Origin: DSNY01 sp040752195
GTDB taxonomy: Bacteria > Pseudomonadota > Gammaproteobacteria > Burkholderiales > Burkholderiaceae_F
Reading direction: 5' to 3'
Assembly (NCBI GenBank): GCA_040752195.1
Contig: JBFMFC010000006.1
Location: 47,727-111,726, forward strand
Length of the DNA stretch: 64,000 bases
A program made the position numbers and the translations under genes. Of this stretch, positions 16,907-26,412 are shown one piece after another (position 1 is the first letter of the stretch; every line of letters begins with the position of its first letter). The notes beneath the pieces were generated by a model. That model was not told where the DNA came from. It saw only the letters and a list, made by a program, of their open reading frames with translations, and did no database searches.

Positions 16907-18484
16907 TCAGTCCACGATCGTTTGCGACTGTTCGCGCAGGTACTGCGGCAGATACCAGAACGACCCGATCGCCTTTCCGGTCGTTCCGCTTGCCTTCCAG
17001 CCACCGAACGGCTGATACCCGGGCCACGCACCCGTAGTCGCGCCTTGCGGCCGGTTGACGTAAGTGACGCCGGCTTCGATGCGGTCGAGGAGCTTCGGGA
17101 TCTCGTCGCGCGCGCCGTAAAAGCCCGCGGTCAGTCCGTAGTCCGACGCGTTCGCCAGATCGATCGCCTGATCGATCGATTCGACTTCGCCGACGAGGAC
17201 GAGCGGGAGGAACTTCTCCTCTCTCCACAGGCGGTAGTCGAACGGCGCTGTCGCAACGGTGGGGGCGACGAAGTAGCCCTGGGCGAGCGCGCCGTGCTTC
17301 AGCAACTCGCCGCCGATGAAGATGCGGCCGTGCTCGCGCAGGTGGCCGACGCATCGTTCGTAGCGCTCGTAGGCGGCCGCGTTGATCACCGGCCCGAGCC
17401 AGTTGGGCTGCTGGGTCGGGTCGCCGATCGCGATCTTCTGCGTCAGCTCGACCAGGCGCTCCCTCAGCGCGGCCGCGATCGGTTTCTCGACGTAGACGCG
17501 CGAGCACGCGGAGCACTTCTGTCCCTGCAGGCCGAACGCGGAACGTACGATGCCGGTGGCTGCACGCTCGACGTCGGCGTGACGGCTGACGATCGCGGCG
17601 TTCTTTCCGCCCATTTCGGCGATGCACGGACGCGGCCAGCGGCCATCGGCGAACTTGCGCAGGATCGCCATGCCGACGTCATAGGAGCCGGTGAATGTGA
17701 TGCCGGCGATGCCGGGGTGGTCGACCAGCGCCGCACCGGCTTCGGCACCGCTGCCGGTAACGTAGTTGACGACGCCGGCGGGCAGGCCCGCGTCGCGCAG
17801 CACTTCGAGCAGCAGCCAGCCGCTCCACGCGGTGTCGCTCGCCGTCTTGAACACGATCGTATTGCCGGCCACGAGCGCAGCGGCTGCTGGGCCGCCGGCC
17901 AGCGCATACGGGAAGTTGAACGGCGCGATGACCGCCCACACGCCGTACGGCTTGAGCACGGTACGATTGCGGCTTACCCAGCCGGTGAGCGGATCGTTCG
18001 GCAACTCGCGCACGAACCCGTCGTTTGCCTCCATCTGATCGCAGTACCAAGCGAACAGGTCGGCGGTTTCCTGCACTTCGCCGAGCGCCTCCATCCGGTT
18101 CTTGCCGACCTCGAGCGCGACCGCCGCGCCGATGTCGTACACGCGCTCCTCGATCAACGCGGCGACGCGGCGCAGCAGCGCGACGCGCTCGCGCCACGGC
18201 GTCGCCGCCCACGCGGGAAACGCCGTTTTCGCGGCGCGCACGGCGGCATCGACGTCGGACGGCGTCGCGGCGGCGAAGCGACCGATCAGCCAGTCGCGCG
18301 CGATCGGCGAGCGCACTTCGAAGCTGCGCGCGGCCGGGCGGGCACGCCCGTCGATCCACAGCGGATACTCGCGTGCGAGCGCCTGTTTCGCGCGCGCGAG
18401 CGCCGCATCGAATCGCTCGTGCAGCGTTGCGGGCGGGTTGAACATCGTGGAGTACGTGAGCTTGAAGCGATCGGCTTGCGCCAT
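16907..18484 (-). CDS. Aldehyde dehydrogenase, L-glutamate gamma-semialdehyde (P5C) dehydrogenase type
   Basis: The 525-residue NAD(P)-dependent aldehyde dehydrogenase has catalytic Cys324 in GQKCSACSR and the general-base Glu in the EMGGKNA motif. The double-Cys context QKCSACSR, the N-terminal TYSTMFNPPATLHERFDAAL-type region and the length are typical of the stand-alone P5C dehydrogenase clade, which oxidises glutamate semialdehyde to glutamate in proline and arginine breakdown. The proline dehydrogenase partner is not nearby, so substrate assignment rests on sequence likeness. A GGAG lies just ahead of ATG 18484. The gene is monocistronic. Confidence 0.85.
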   Translation of the reverse strand: MAQADRFKLTYSTMFNPPATLHERFDAALARAKQALAREYPLWIDGRARPAARSFEVRSPIARDWLIGRFAAATPSDVDAAVRAAKTAFPAWAATPWRERVALLRRVAALIEERVYDIGAAVALEVGKNRMEALGEVQETADLFAWYCDQMEANDGFVRELPNDPLTGWVSRNRTVLKPYGVWAVIAPFNFPYALAGGPAAAALVAGNTIVFKTASDTAWSGWLLLEVLRDAGLPAGVVNYVTGSGAEAGAALVDHPGIAGITFTGSYDVGMAILRKFADGRWPRPCIAEMGGKNAAIVSRHADVERAATGIVRSAFGLQGQKCSACSRVYVEKPIAAALRERLVELTQKIAIGDPTQQPNWLGPVINAAAYERYERCVGHLREHGRIFIGGELLKHGALAQGYFVAPTVATAPFDYRLWREEKFLPLVLVGEVESIDQAIDLANASDYGLTAGFYGARDEIPKLLDRIEAGVTYVNRPQGATTGAWPGYQPFGGWKASGTTGKAIGSFWYLPQYLREQSQTIVD

Positions 18485-18902
18485 CGTCGTGATCTCCGTC
18501 GCGTGGTCCGTTCGCGGATGCTAGCGCGCGCGGGTCGTTCGAATAGCGCCGCGCGGGCAGCGCGTTTGCGCGCGCGTGTCGCGGCGATGCCGTCGATAGA
18601 ATCGAGCAAGTGGTGTCCGGCGCGAGGCACAGGAGAGCGATCTGGCCACCAGGCGCATCGCGCGAATGCGCACCACCGCGCCGACCATGCATTGACGAGG
18701 GCGTCGGGCTGCCGCGATGATGCCGCCCACCGTCCGGCAGCCTTCACTGCCGTCGACCTTTGGGCGAGCGGGGCGGACACCGCGCGCACGTGCTGCGCGC
18801 GTGCGGCCGCAGCGCGCGGCGTCAGCGGACCAGGCCTTGCGGCCGCGACTTGCGCCGTCGAGCGGGGCGGGCGCGCGGCGGAACTGAGTAACGGGAGCGA
18901 GT
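18485..18902. other. 418-bp divergent intergenic region
   Basis: No credible gene is seen; frames here have no ribosome-binding site or recognisable protein. It must hold the promoter for the minus-strand aldehyde dehydrogenase and for the plus-strand AsmA-like gene. A TAGAAT hexamer at 18597-18602 (plus strand) and TAGCAT on the minus strand (18523-18518) are possible -10 elements, both without a convincing -35. Confidence 0.4.
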
Positions 18903-19804
18903 GTGCGCTCACAATCTAGCAGGCGGCCTGCAGACACTGCGCAGCAGTGGGAGCCGACACGAGCGACCGACTTTGCAATCACCACGGTCAACGTTCCCGA
19001 CCGGCTCGACCTGCAGGAGGTCCGCGCGCGCGCCGACGAGGATGACGACGCGCCGCGTCGGCGGCTGGTTTTTGACACCTACGCGCTGAGGGTCTGGTTC
19101 AAGCGACTACTCGTGGTCGGCATCCTCGGTGCCATTGCCCACTTCGCCTATCTCGCGCTGCTGCCGCTGCGCGACGATGTGTCGGCTACGGGGATCGCAG
19201 CGCGTCTCGCGCAGGGCCTTGAGCGGCCGGTGCGAGTCGCCAATGCCGAGTTTCGCCTGACCCCTACGCCCCGCTTGGTCGTCACGGGCGTCGACGTTGA
19301 GGGCGCGTATCGGCTCGGTGAAGTTTCGCTGCACTTCAACTGGGACGATGCACTGCGCGCTCTTCGCGGCGGAAGCTGGATCTGGGGCGAGGCCGCGGTG
19401 GCGCCGCTGAAGCTCGATGCCGCGCAGGGGCTCGCGCTTCTGAAGTCGCTCGATGCAGCCGCAGCCGCGATCCCGCCGACGATCTCGACGATCCGTTTTG
19501 AGTCGATTGAGCTGGCGGGACTGCCGCTCCTGCCGAGCAAGTACGAGGTCGTCGTACGGCGCGGCCCGGACGGCCGCTTCGCGCCGGCCAGCCTGAGCGA
19601 GATCGGCGTCGAAGGGCGGATGAAGCTGACGGTGGCCGCCCGCCATGATCGCGATTGGGGTGACGTGGTCGAGTTCCAGTTCGATGCGGCAAACTGGGCT
19701 CTGCCCGTCGGTCCGGCTGCCCGCTGGACCGAGGTCGTCGCGACCGGTCGCGTTCGCACGAACCTGATCGAGGTCGACAACTACAGTTTGAGCGGCGCCT
19801 TCGG
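18903..19804 (+). CDS. AsmA-like membrane protein, N-terminal part, cut by an assembly gap
   Basis: About 300 residues are visible before the run of Ns. A charged cytoplasmic N-terminus of about 70 residues (with an acidic DEDDD patch) is followed by one membrane helix (about 75-95) and then an AsmA-type periplasmic region: the RPVRVANAEFRLTPTPRLVV segment is the characteristic start of such bridge-like lipid-transport or assembly proteins. YhdP-type proteins of this class exceed 1000 residues, so most of the protein is missing. GTG 18903 is the first start in frame, but the true start could be further in. Any open frame continuing past the gap is an artefact. Confidence 0.65.
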
Positions 19805-19904
19805 NNNNNNNNNNNNNNNNNNNNNNNNNNNNNNNNNNNNNNNNNNNNNNNNNNNNNNNNNNNNNNNNNNNNNNNNNNNNNNNNNNNNNNNNNNNNNNNN
19901 NNNN
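19805..19904. other. assembly gap of 100 N
   Basis: Exactly 100 unknown bases, the usual placeholder for a gap of unknown size. The flanks share no visible overlap. The AsmA-like gene is lost here, and the next contig starts 13 bp before mnmG, so an unknown amount of sequence, including the mnmG promoter, is missing. Confidence 0.98.
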
Positions 19905-19917
19905 GACGCTTCCAGCC

Positions 19918-21837
19918 ATGGACTACCCGACCGAATTCGACGTGATCGTCGTCGGTGGCGGCCATGCCGGGACCGAGGCGTGTCTCGCCGCCGCACGCAT
20001 GGGCTGCAAGACCCTGCTGCTGACGCACAACATCGAGACGCTGGGCCAGATGTCGTGCAACCCGTCGATTGGCGGCATCGGCAAAGGGCATCTTGTCAAG
20101 GAGGTCGACGCCCTCGGCGGCGCGATGGCAAGCGCCACGGACGAGGCTGGCATCCAGTTCCGAATACTCAACCGGTCGAAGGGCCCGGCCGTGCGCGCCA
20201 CGCGCGCGCAGGCCGACCGGGTGCTCTATAAGCGCGCGATCCGTACCCGGATCGAGAACCAGCCGAACCTGTGGCTGTTCCAGCAGCCCGTCGACGATCT
20301 GGTCGTCGAAGGGGAGCGTGTAGTCGGCGCCGTTACGCAGTCCGGCATTCGCTTCCGCAGCCGCACCGTCGTGCTGACGGCAGGAACCTTCCTGAACGGT
20401 CTGATCCACATCGGTTTGCAGAACTATTCGGCAGGCCGAGCAGGGGATCCACCTGCGATCTCGCTCGCCGCCCGCTTGCGGGAGCTCAAGTTGCCACAGG
20501 GCCGGCTGAAGACCGGCACGCCGCCCAGGCTCGACGGCCGGACGATCGACTTCGCCCAGTGCGAGGAGCAGCCCGGCGATCTGAATCCGGTGCCTGTTTT
20601 TTCGTTTCTCGGACGCGCCGATCAACATCCGCGCCAACTGCCGTGCTGGGTCACCCACACGAACCAGCGTACGCACGAGATCATCCGCGCCAACCTCGAC
20701 CGCAGTCCGCTGTACTCGGGCGTCATCGAGGGCGTGGGACCACGCTACTGCCCCTCGATCGAGGACAAGGTCCATCGCTTCGCCGACAAGCCGAGCCACC
20801 AGATCTTCCTCGAGCCGGAAGGCTTGACGACGCACGAGTTTTATCCGAACGGCATCTCGACTTCGCTGCCGTTCGACGTGCAGCTACAGATCGTGCGCTC
20901 GATGAAGGGGCTCGAGAACGCGCACATCCTGCGCCCGGGTTACGCGATCGAGTACGACTACTACGATCCGCGCGCGCTCAAGTCGTCGCTGGAGACGAAG
21001 GCCATCGAAGGCCTGTTCTTTGCCGGTCAGATCAATGGCACGACCGGCTACGAGGAGGCGGCGGCGCAGGGTCTTCTGGCCGGCATCAACGCCGCCCTCA
21101 AGGTGCAGGAGCGGGAGCCGTGGTGCCCGCGCCGTGACCAAGCCTACCTTGGCGTGCTCGTCGACGACCTGATAACGCGCGGCGTCTCCGAGCCGTACCG
21201 GATGTTCACGTCGCGGGCCGAGTACCGGCTGAGCCTGCGCGAGGACAACGCCGATCTGCGTCTGACCGAGGTCGGGCGGAAGCTGGGTTGCATCGACGAC
21301 GTTCGCTGGGGCGCGTTCTGCCGCAAGCGCGACGCCGTCGAACGCGAAATCGAGCGACTGAAGTCGACGTGGGTGAACCCACGCATTCTTCACGAGACCG
21401 AAGCCGTGCGGGTCTTGGGCAAACCGATCGAGCGCGAGTACACGCTTGCCGACTTGCTGCGGCGACCCGACGTCACCTACGAGCGCCTGATGACGCTGCG
21501 CCGCGCCGACGGCGGTCCGCTCGGCGGTCCAGGCGCCGAGGATCCGCAGGTCACCGAACAGGCTGAGATCGCGATCAAGTACGCCGGCTATATCGCGCGT
21601 CAGGAGGAAGAGGTCGCGAAGCACGAATCGAGCGAAACCACCCGCATCCCGGAGACGCTGGACTACGACGCCGTACGCGGGTTGTCGATCGAAGTGCGCC
21701 AGAAGCTCAAGGCCCATCGTCCTGAAACGATCGGCCAAGCGGCACGCATCTCCGGCATTACGCCGGCGGCCATCTCGCTGCTGCTCGTCTACCTGAAGCG
21801 ACTGAACAAACGTGACGCGGGCCGGCTTGCCGCCTGA
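19918..21837 (+). CDS. mnmG: tRNA uridine-5-carboxymethylaminomethyl modification enzyme MnmG (GidA)
   Basis: The 639-residue FAD enzyme works with MnmE to modify the wobble uridine (U34) of several tRNAs. The FAD-binding GGGHAGTEA motif is at residues 13-21, and the conserved Cys47 lies in MSCNPSIGGIGKG. The GTPPRLDGRTIDF and NGISTSLPFDVQ segments and the C-terminal helical domain that contacts tRNA are present, so the protein is complete. It is followed with a 26-bp overlap by rsmG, the conserved gidA-gidB pair, then parA-parB. Confidence 0.97.
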   Translation: MDYPTEFDVIVVGGGHAGTEACLAAARMGCKTLLLTHNIETLGQMSCNPSIGGIGKGHLVKEVDALGGAMASATDEAGIQFRILNRSKGPAVRATRAQADRVLYKRAIRTRIENQPNLWLFQQPVDDLVVEGERVVGAVTQSGIRFRSRTVVLTAGTFLNGLIHIGLQNYSAGRAGDPPAISLAARLRELKLPQGRLKTGTPPRLDGRTIDFAQCEEQPGDLNPVPVFSFLGRADQHPRQLPCWVTHTNQRTHEIIRANLDRSPLYSGVIEGVGPRYCPSIEDKVHRFADKPSHQIFLEPEGLTTHEFYPNGISTSLPFDVQLQIVRSMKGLENAHILRPGYAIEYDYYDPRALKSSLETKAIEGLFFAGQINGTTGYEEAAAQGLLAGINAALKVQEREPWCPRRDQAYLGVLVDDLITRGVSEPYRMFTSRAEYRLSLREDNADLRLTEVGRKLGCIDDVRWGAFCRKRDAVEREIERLKSTWVNPRILHETEAVRVLGKPIEREYTLADLLRRPDVTYERLMTLRRADGGPLGGPGAEDPQVTEQAEIAIKYAGYIARQEEEVAKHESSETTRIPETLDYDAVRGLSIEVRQKLKAHRPETIGQAARISGITPAAISLLLVYLKRLNKRDAGRLAA

Positions 21838-22483
21838 CGCTGGCGCGCTGGCGGACGCGGTTGCATCCGGCGCGGCGCAGCTCGGCATCGCGCTTGGCCG
21901 CGAGCAGGCGGAGCACCTCGCGCACTTCGCTGCGCTGCTGATCAGGTGGAGCGCCGTTCATAACCTCACCGCGATCGACCGGCCCGGCGACGTCGTCTCC
22001 TTGCATCTGCTGGATTCGCTGTCGATCCTCCCGGAGCTCGACGCGCTGGCAGACGTACGGGTGCTGCGCGTGCTCGACGTAGGCGCCGGCGGCGGATTGC
22101 CAGGCGTTCCGCTCGCGATCGCGCGCCCGCAGTGGCGCTTCCATCTGATCGACAAGGTAAAGAAGAAGACGGCGTTCTTGCAGCAAGTGCGGGCGGAGCT
22201 GCGGCTCGCCAACTTGGAAGTGGTGCACGCGCGGGTCGAGTCGTGGCAAGCGGCCGAGCGTTTTGATGCGATCGTCTCGCGAGCGTTCGGATCGCTCGCC
22301 GATCTGGTCGCGCTCACGCGCCACTTACTCGCGCCGGACGGAGTGTGGCTCGCGATGAAGGGGGCTGTCCCGCACGGGGAGATCGCCGCGCTTCCCAAGG
22401 ATGCCCGTGTGCGGCGCACGGTTAAACTCCGCGTCCCGCTGCTGGACGCGCAGCGGCACCTGATCATTCTCGAGCCCTGCTGA
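21812..22483 (+). CDS. rsmG: 16S rRNA (guanine-527-N7)-methyltransferase RsmG (GidB)
   Basis: The 223-residue SAM-dependent methyltransferase that modifies G527 of 16S rRNA. Motif I is VLDVGAGGGLPGVPLAI, and the preceding NLTAIDRPGDVVSLHLLDSL segment is diagnostic of the family. The start is GTG 21812, inside the end of mnmG; this gives a normal N-terminus and implies coupled translation. Confidence 0.95.
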   Translation: MTRAGLPPDAGALADAVASGAAQLGIALGREQAEHLAHFAALLIRWSAVHNLTAIDRPGDVVSLHLLDSLSILPELDALADVRVLRVLDVGAGGGLPGVPLAIARPQWRFHLIDKVKKKTAFLQQVRAELRLANLEVVHARVESWQAAERFDAIVSRAFGSLADLVALTRHLLAPDGVWLAMKGAVPHGEIAALPKDARVRRTVKLRVPLLDAQRHLIILEPC

Positions 22484-22568
22484 TGCTGCGCGTTGCCGCT
22501 TGCCGAACCCTTGCGCCCCTGATGCCCGCGTGCTGCCGGCCGCGGCCGAGCTTGTGACGGATTGGACC

Positions 22569-23339
22569 GTGGCGCGCATTTTCTGTATCGCGAACCAGAA
22601 AGGCGGCGTCGGCAAAACGACGACCAGCGTCAACTTGGCCGCAGGGCTCGCCGCGCAGGGCCAGCGCGTGCTGCTGATCGACCTCGATCCGCAGGGTAAC
22701 GCGACGATGGGCAGCGGCGTCGATAAGCGCTCACTCGCGCGTTCCGTCTACCACGTGCTGCTTGGCCTGGCGACCGTGGCGCAGGCGCGCGTGAAATCCG
22801 AGGCCGGCGGCTATGACATGCTCGGCGCGAATCGCGATCTGGCCGGTGCGGAAGTCGAACTGGTCGACCTCGACGATCGCGAGACGCGGCTGAAGTCCGC
22901 GCTCACAGCGGTCGACGCCGACTACGATTTCGTGCTGATCGACTGCCCGCCTTCGCTGTCGCTGCTCACGTTGAACGGGCTGTGCGCGGCGCACGGCGTC
23001 GTGATTCCGATGCAGTGCGAGTACTTTGCACTCGAGGGGCTGACCGATCTGGTCAATACGATCAAGCGCGTGCACGCCAATTTGAATGCCGACCTGAAGA
23101 TCATCGGGCTGCTGCGCGTGATGTTCGATCCGCGCATGACCCTGCAGCAGCAGGTGTCGGAACAGCTCGAAGGGCACTTCGGTGACAAGGTGTTCAAGAC
23201 GATCATCCCGCGCAACGTGCGGCTTGCGGAGGCGCCGAGCTACGGTCTGCCGGGCGTCGCCTACGACCGCAGCTCGCGCGGGGCGCAGGCGTACCTGTCG
23301 TTCGGCGCGGAGATGATCGAACGCGTGAAGACGCTGTGA
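22569..23339 (+). CDS. parA: Chromosome partitioning ATPase ParA (Soj)
   Basis: The 256-residue ParA/MinD-type ATPase has a deviant Walker A KGGVGKTT at residues 11-18 and the FVLIDCPPS Walker B. It moves the origin region along the nucleoid together with ParB. GTG 22569 was chosen because it gives the standard N-terminus (ARIFCIANQKGG); the open frame to 22500 adds about 23 unconserved residues. The position after mnmG-rsmG is the usual one for the chromosomal, rather than plasmid, par locus. Confidence 0.95.
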   Translation: MARIFCIANQKGGVGKTTTSVNLAAGLAAQGQRVLLIDLDPQGNATMGSGVDKRSLARSVYHVLLGLATVAQARVKSEAGGYDMLGANRDLAGAEVELVDLDDRETRLKSALTAVDADYDFVLIDCPPSLSLLTLNGLCAAHGVVIPMQCEYFALEGLTDLVNTIKRVHANLNADLKIIGLLRVMFDPRMTLQQQVSEQLEGHFGDKVFKTIIPRNVRLAEAPSYGLPGVAYDRSSRGAQAYLSFGAEMIERVKTL

Positions 23340-23361
23340 CGGACTCGGGGAAGACGTGGTC

Positions 23362-24216
23362 ATGAAGAAAGTGCGCGGCCTGGGCCGCGGCCTCGACGCG
23401 CTGCTCGGCGGCGAGCCGGCCGCCGCGCCCGCAGGGTCGCCGACGAGCTTGCCGATCGCGAAGTTGCGCGCGGGCAGGTACCAGCCGCGAACGAGGATGA
23501 ATGCCGAGGCGCTCGCCGAGCTCGCCGAGTCGATCAAGGCGCAGGGCGTGATGCAGCCGATCCTCGTGCGCGCGGTCGGCGTCGACCAGTACGAAATCAT
23601 CGCCGGCGAGCGGCGCTTCCGCGCCGCGCAGATGGCCGGGCTCGACGAAGTGCCGGTCCTCGTCAAGGACGTTCCGGACGACGCGGCGCTCGCGATGGCG
23701 CTGATCGAAAACATCCAGCGCGAGGACCTGAACCCGCTCGAGGAGGCGCAGGGCGTGCAGCGCCTGATCCGCGAGTTCAACTTCACGCACGAACAGGCGG
23801 CGGCCGCGATCGGCCGCTCGCGCAGCGCCACATCGAACCTGCTGCGGCTGCTCAATCTGGCTGCGCCCGTGCAGGAGATGCTGATGGGCGGCAAGCTCGA
23901 CATGGGGCACGCGCGCGCGCTGCTCGCGGTCGATGCGGCCACACAGGTGCAGCTCGGTCATCAGATCGTCGTCAAGGGGATGAGCGTGCGCGAGGCCGAG
24001 GCGCTGGTCGCGCGCGTACAGCAGGGCGAAAGCAAGAGCCGGACGGCAAGGGCCGCGCAGCGCAATCGCGATATCGAGCGGCTCGAAGAGGAGCTTGCGG
24101 ACGCACTCGGCGCTGTCGTCCGTCTGCGCGCCGATGCCAAGGGCAAGGGCGCGATCGAGATCCGCTTTTCCTCGCTCGACCAGCTTGACGGCATCGTTCA
24201 GAGGCTCAGGAAGTAG
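23362..24216 (+). CDS. parB: Chromosome partitioning protein ParB (Spo0J)
   Basis: The 284-residue CTPase and DNA-binding protein. It opens with the typical KKVRGLGRGLDALLG and carries the CTP-binding GERRFRAA motif near residue 84, the NIQREDLNPLEEA stretch near 115, a helix-turn-helix near 140-165 and a C-terminal dimerisation domain. It binds parS sites near the origin and spreads from them. ATG 23362 was preferred to the GTG six bases earlier. No 16-bp parS match was found in this window. Confidence 0.95.
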   Translation: MKKVRGLGRGLDALLGGEPAAAPAGSPTSLPIAKLRAGRYQPRTRMNAEALAELAESIKAQGVMQPILVRAVGVDQYEIIAGERRFRAAQMAGLDEVPVLVKDVPDDAALAMALIENIQREDLNPLEEAQGVQRLIREFNFTHEQAAAAIGRSRSATSNLLRLLNLAAPVQEMLMGGKLDMGHARALLAVDAATQVQLGHQIVVKGMSVREAEALVARVQQGESKSRTARAAQRNRDIERLEEELADALGAVVRLRADAKGKGAIEIRFSSLDQLDGIVQRLRK

Positions 24217-24238
24217 ACGCTCGCGCCCGGCCGTCAAT

Positions 24239-24268
24239 TTGACCTTGCTTCGTCGGGGCCCTTAGAAT
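24239..24268 (+). promoter_or_regulatory. predicted sigma-70 promoter of the ATP synthase operon
   Basis: TTGACC (24239-24244) and TAGAAT (24263-24268), each one base off consensus, are 18 bp apart. This lies just past the parB stop and about 90 bp before atpI, with transcription expected to start near 24275. Confidence 0.7.
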
Positions 24269-24359
24269 CCCGCGCCTTTACGAAAAACGAAGCGGCGCAG
24301 CACGACGCGACGCAGGGTCCTGCGCGTTCGACGGTGAGTTCGTCGGGCGTCACGGGCGG

Positions 24360-24704
24360 ATGAGCATGTTCCGGATCGTCGGCCTGCAGATCCTCGCGAC
24401 CGCGGTCGTTTCGCTGGCGGCGTGGCCTCTGGGGGGAAGCGCGGCCGCGTTCTCGGCGTTGCTGGGCGGAGCCGCCTGTTTCGTTCCGAACGGGTTGTTC
24501 GCGCTGCGGCTGGCGATCGCCGGCCGACGTCCGCAGGGGACCAGCGCAGCCACGTTTTTCGTTGGCGAGTTCGTCAAAGTGGGCTCGACGATCGCGCTGC
24601 TTGCGTTGATCGCCTGGGCGTACCGCGACGTGGTTTGGCTGGCGCTGATCGTCGCGGTCATCGCCGCTCTGAAGAGTTATCTGATCGCCTTTGTCTGGCG
24701 CTGA
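24360..24704 (+). CDS. atpI: ATP synthase protein I
   Basis: The 114-residue membrane protein has four predicted helices. It heads the ATP synthase operon, as in most proteobacteria. AtpI helps assemble the c-ring and is not part of the finished enzyme. Sequence conservation is low, so the call rests on size, topology and place. ATG 24360 is followed by a second possible start at 24366. Confidence 0.85.
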   Translation: MSMFRIVGLQILATAVVSLAAWPLGGSAAAFSALLGGAACFVPNGLFALRLAIAGRRPQGTSAATFFVGEFVKVGSTIALLALIAWAYRDVVWLALIVAVIAALKSYLIAFVWR

Positions 24705-24719
24705 ACGACGGGACGAAAA

Positions 24720-25571
24720 ATGGCTGCGAGCCAGGCACCCACCGCCACCGAGTACATCGTCCATCACCTGACGCACAACGCGACCGAGAAGCAGAAGTTC
24801 ATCGTCGACTTCTCGGTCATCAACCTCGACACGCTGTTCTTCTCGATTGCCTGTCTGCTGCTGACGCTGCTCGTGCTGCGGGCGGCCGCCCGGCGCGTCA
24901 CCTCGGGGGTACCGGGGCGTTTCCAGGCCTTCGTCGAGATCATCGTCGACATGGTCGAAGAGCAGAGCAAGTCGATCGTCCACGGCGACCGCACCTTCAT
25001 CGCCCCGCTCGCGCTGACGGTGTTTGTCTGGATCTTCGTGATGAACGCGATCGACCTGATCCCGGTCGAGTGGTTCCCGTGGATCGCGCACAACGTCTTT
25101 CACATCCAGTACCTGCGGCCGCTGCCGACCGCCGACGTCAACGGCACGATCGGGCTGTCGTTCGGTGTGCTGCTGCTGATGCTTTACTACGGCATCAAGG
25201 TCAAGGGCTTCGGCGGCTGGCTGCACGAGCTGGTGTGCGCCCCGTTCGGCACGTCGAAGAACCCGATCTTTGCGCTGCTGCTCGGGGTGGCCAACCTCGG
25301 CATCAACCTGATCGAGTACGTCGCCAAGATGGTGTCGCTCGGCATGCGGTTGTTCGGCAACATGTACGCGGGCGAGCTGCTGTTCTTCCTGATCGCGCTG
25401 ATGGGCGGCTTCTGGGCGTGGCGCCTCGACGGCTCGATCCTGCTCGCGGTCGGACACGTGATCGCCGGACTCGCGTGGTGGCTGTTCCACGTACTGATCG
25501 TGACGCTGCAAGCCTTCATCTTCATGATGCTGACGCTGGTCTACATCGGCCAGGCGCACGAAGGCCACTGA
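24720..25571 (+). CDS. atpB: F1Fo ATP synthase subunit a
   Basis: The 283-residue Fo subunit forms the proton half-channels. The conserved helix with the essential Arg is in AKMVSLGMRLFGNMYAGE about two thirds of the way in, and the last helix has the conserved Gln region (VTLQAFIFMMLTLVYIG). The N-terminal extension (EYIVHHLTHN) is typical of beta- and gammaproteobacteria. It lies 15 bp after atpI and ahead of atpE. Confidence 0.97.
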   Translation: MAASQAPTATEYIVHHLTHNATEKQKFIVDFSVINLDTLFFSIACLLLTLLVLRAAARRVTSGVPGRFQAFVEIIVDMVEEQSKSIVHGDRTFIAPLALTVFVWIFVMNAIDLIPVEWFPWIAHNVFHIQYLRPLPTADVNGTIGLSFGVLLLMLYYGIKVKGFGGWLHELVCAPFGTSKNPIFALLLGVANLGINLIEYVAKMVSLGMRLFGNMYAGELLFFLIALMGGFWAWRLDGSILLAVGHVIAGLAWWLFHVLIVTLQAFIFMMLTLVYIGQAHEGH

Positions 25572-25615
25572 TCCCCAACCCCATTCGCAACCTCACTGAA
25601 CCCAAGGAGTCATAA

Positions 25616-25861
<246 letters not shown>

Positions 25862-25938
25862 CCGCGCGAACGGCCGCCGACCCGTGACTGAAACTGCCGA
25901 CGCGCCGCCGGGCGCGATCGGCGTTTTCCGGATTTCCT

Positions 25939-26409
25939 ATGAACATCAACGCAACGCTGTTCGTCCAGACGGTGGTTCTCTTCATCGGGGTTCTGATCAC
26001 GATGAAGTACATCTGGCCCCCGCTGCGCAACGCGCTCGACGAGCGCGCCAAGAAGATCGCCGACGGACTCGCCGCCGCCGAGCGCGGCACCAAGAGCCTG
26101 GACGAAGCCCAGAAGCGGGTCGCGCAGCTCGAAGCCGAGGCGCGCGCCCGGGCGCAGGCGATCGTCGCCGAGACCGAAAAGCGCGCGCAGGCGATCGTCG
26201 CCGAGGCCAAGCAGGCCGCCAAGATCGAGGCTGACCGGCTGATCGCCGCGGCAAAGGCCGAGGCCGAGCAGGAGATGGAGCGCGTCAAAGACGCGCTGCG
26301 CGACGAAGTCGCCCGGCTCGCGGTCGCCGGCGCCGAGCAGATCCTCAGGCGCGAGGTCAACGCGCAGGTGCACGCCGACCTGCTGGCGCAGCTCAAGGGT
26401 CAGCTCTAA
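25939..26409 (+). CDS. atpF: F1Fo ATP synthase subunit b
   Basis: The 156-residue peripheral-stalk subunit has one N-terminal membrane helix (about 5-25) followed by a long, charged, Ala/Glu/Lys-rich coiled coil, the normal form of subunit b. It begins 77 bp after atpE and ends 3 bp before atpH. Confidence 0.96.
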   Translation: MNINATLFVQTVVLFIGVLITMKYIWPPLRNALDERAKKIADGLAAAERGTKSLDEAQKRVAQLEAEARARAQAIVAETEKRAQAIVAEAKQAAKIEADRLIAAAKAEAEQEMERVKDALRDEVARLAVAGAEQILRREVNAQVHADLLAQLKGQL

Positions 26410-26412
26410 GCC

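Noticed and set aside
18903..20231. open frame running through the first N-run
   Set aside because: The Ns are translated as X; after the gap the frame is a wrong frame of mnmG.
25490..25505. TGTTCCACGTAC in atpB, half of a parS-like palindrome
   Set aside because: Only the left half matches the ParB site TGTTNCACGTGNAACA, and it encodes conserved residues of subunit a. No full parS site was found near parAB.
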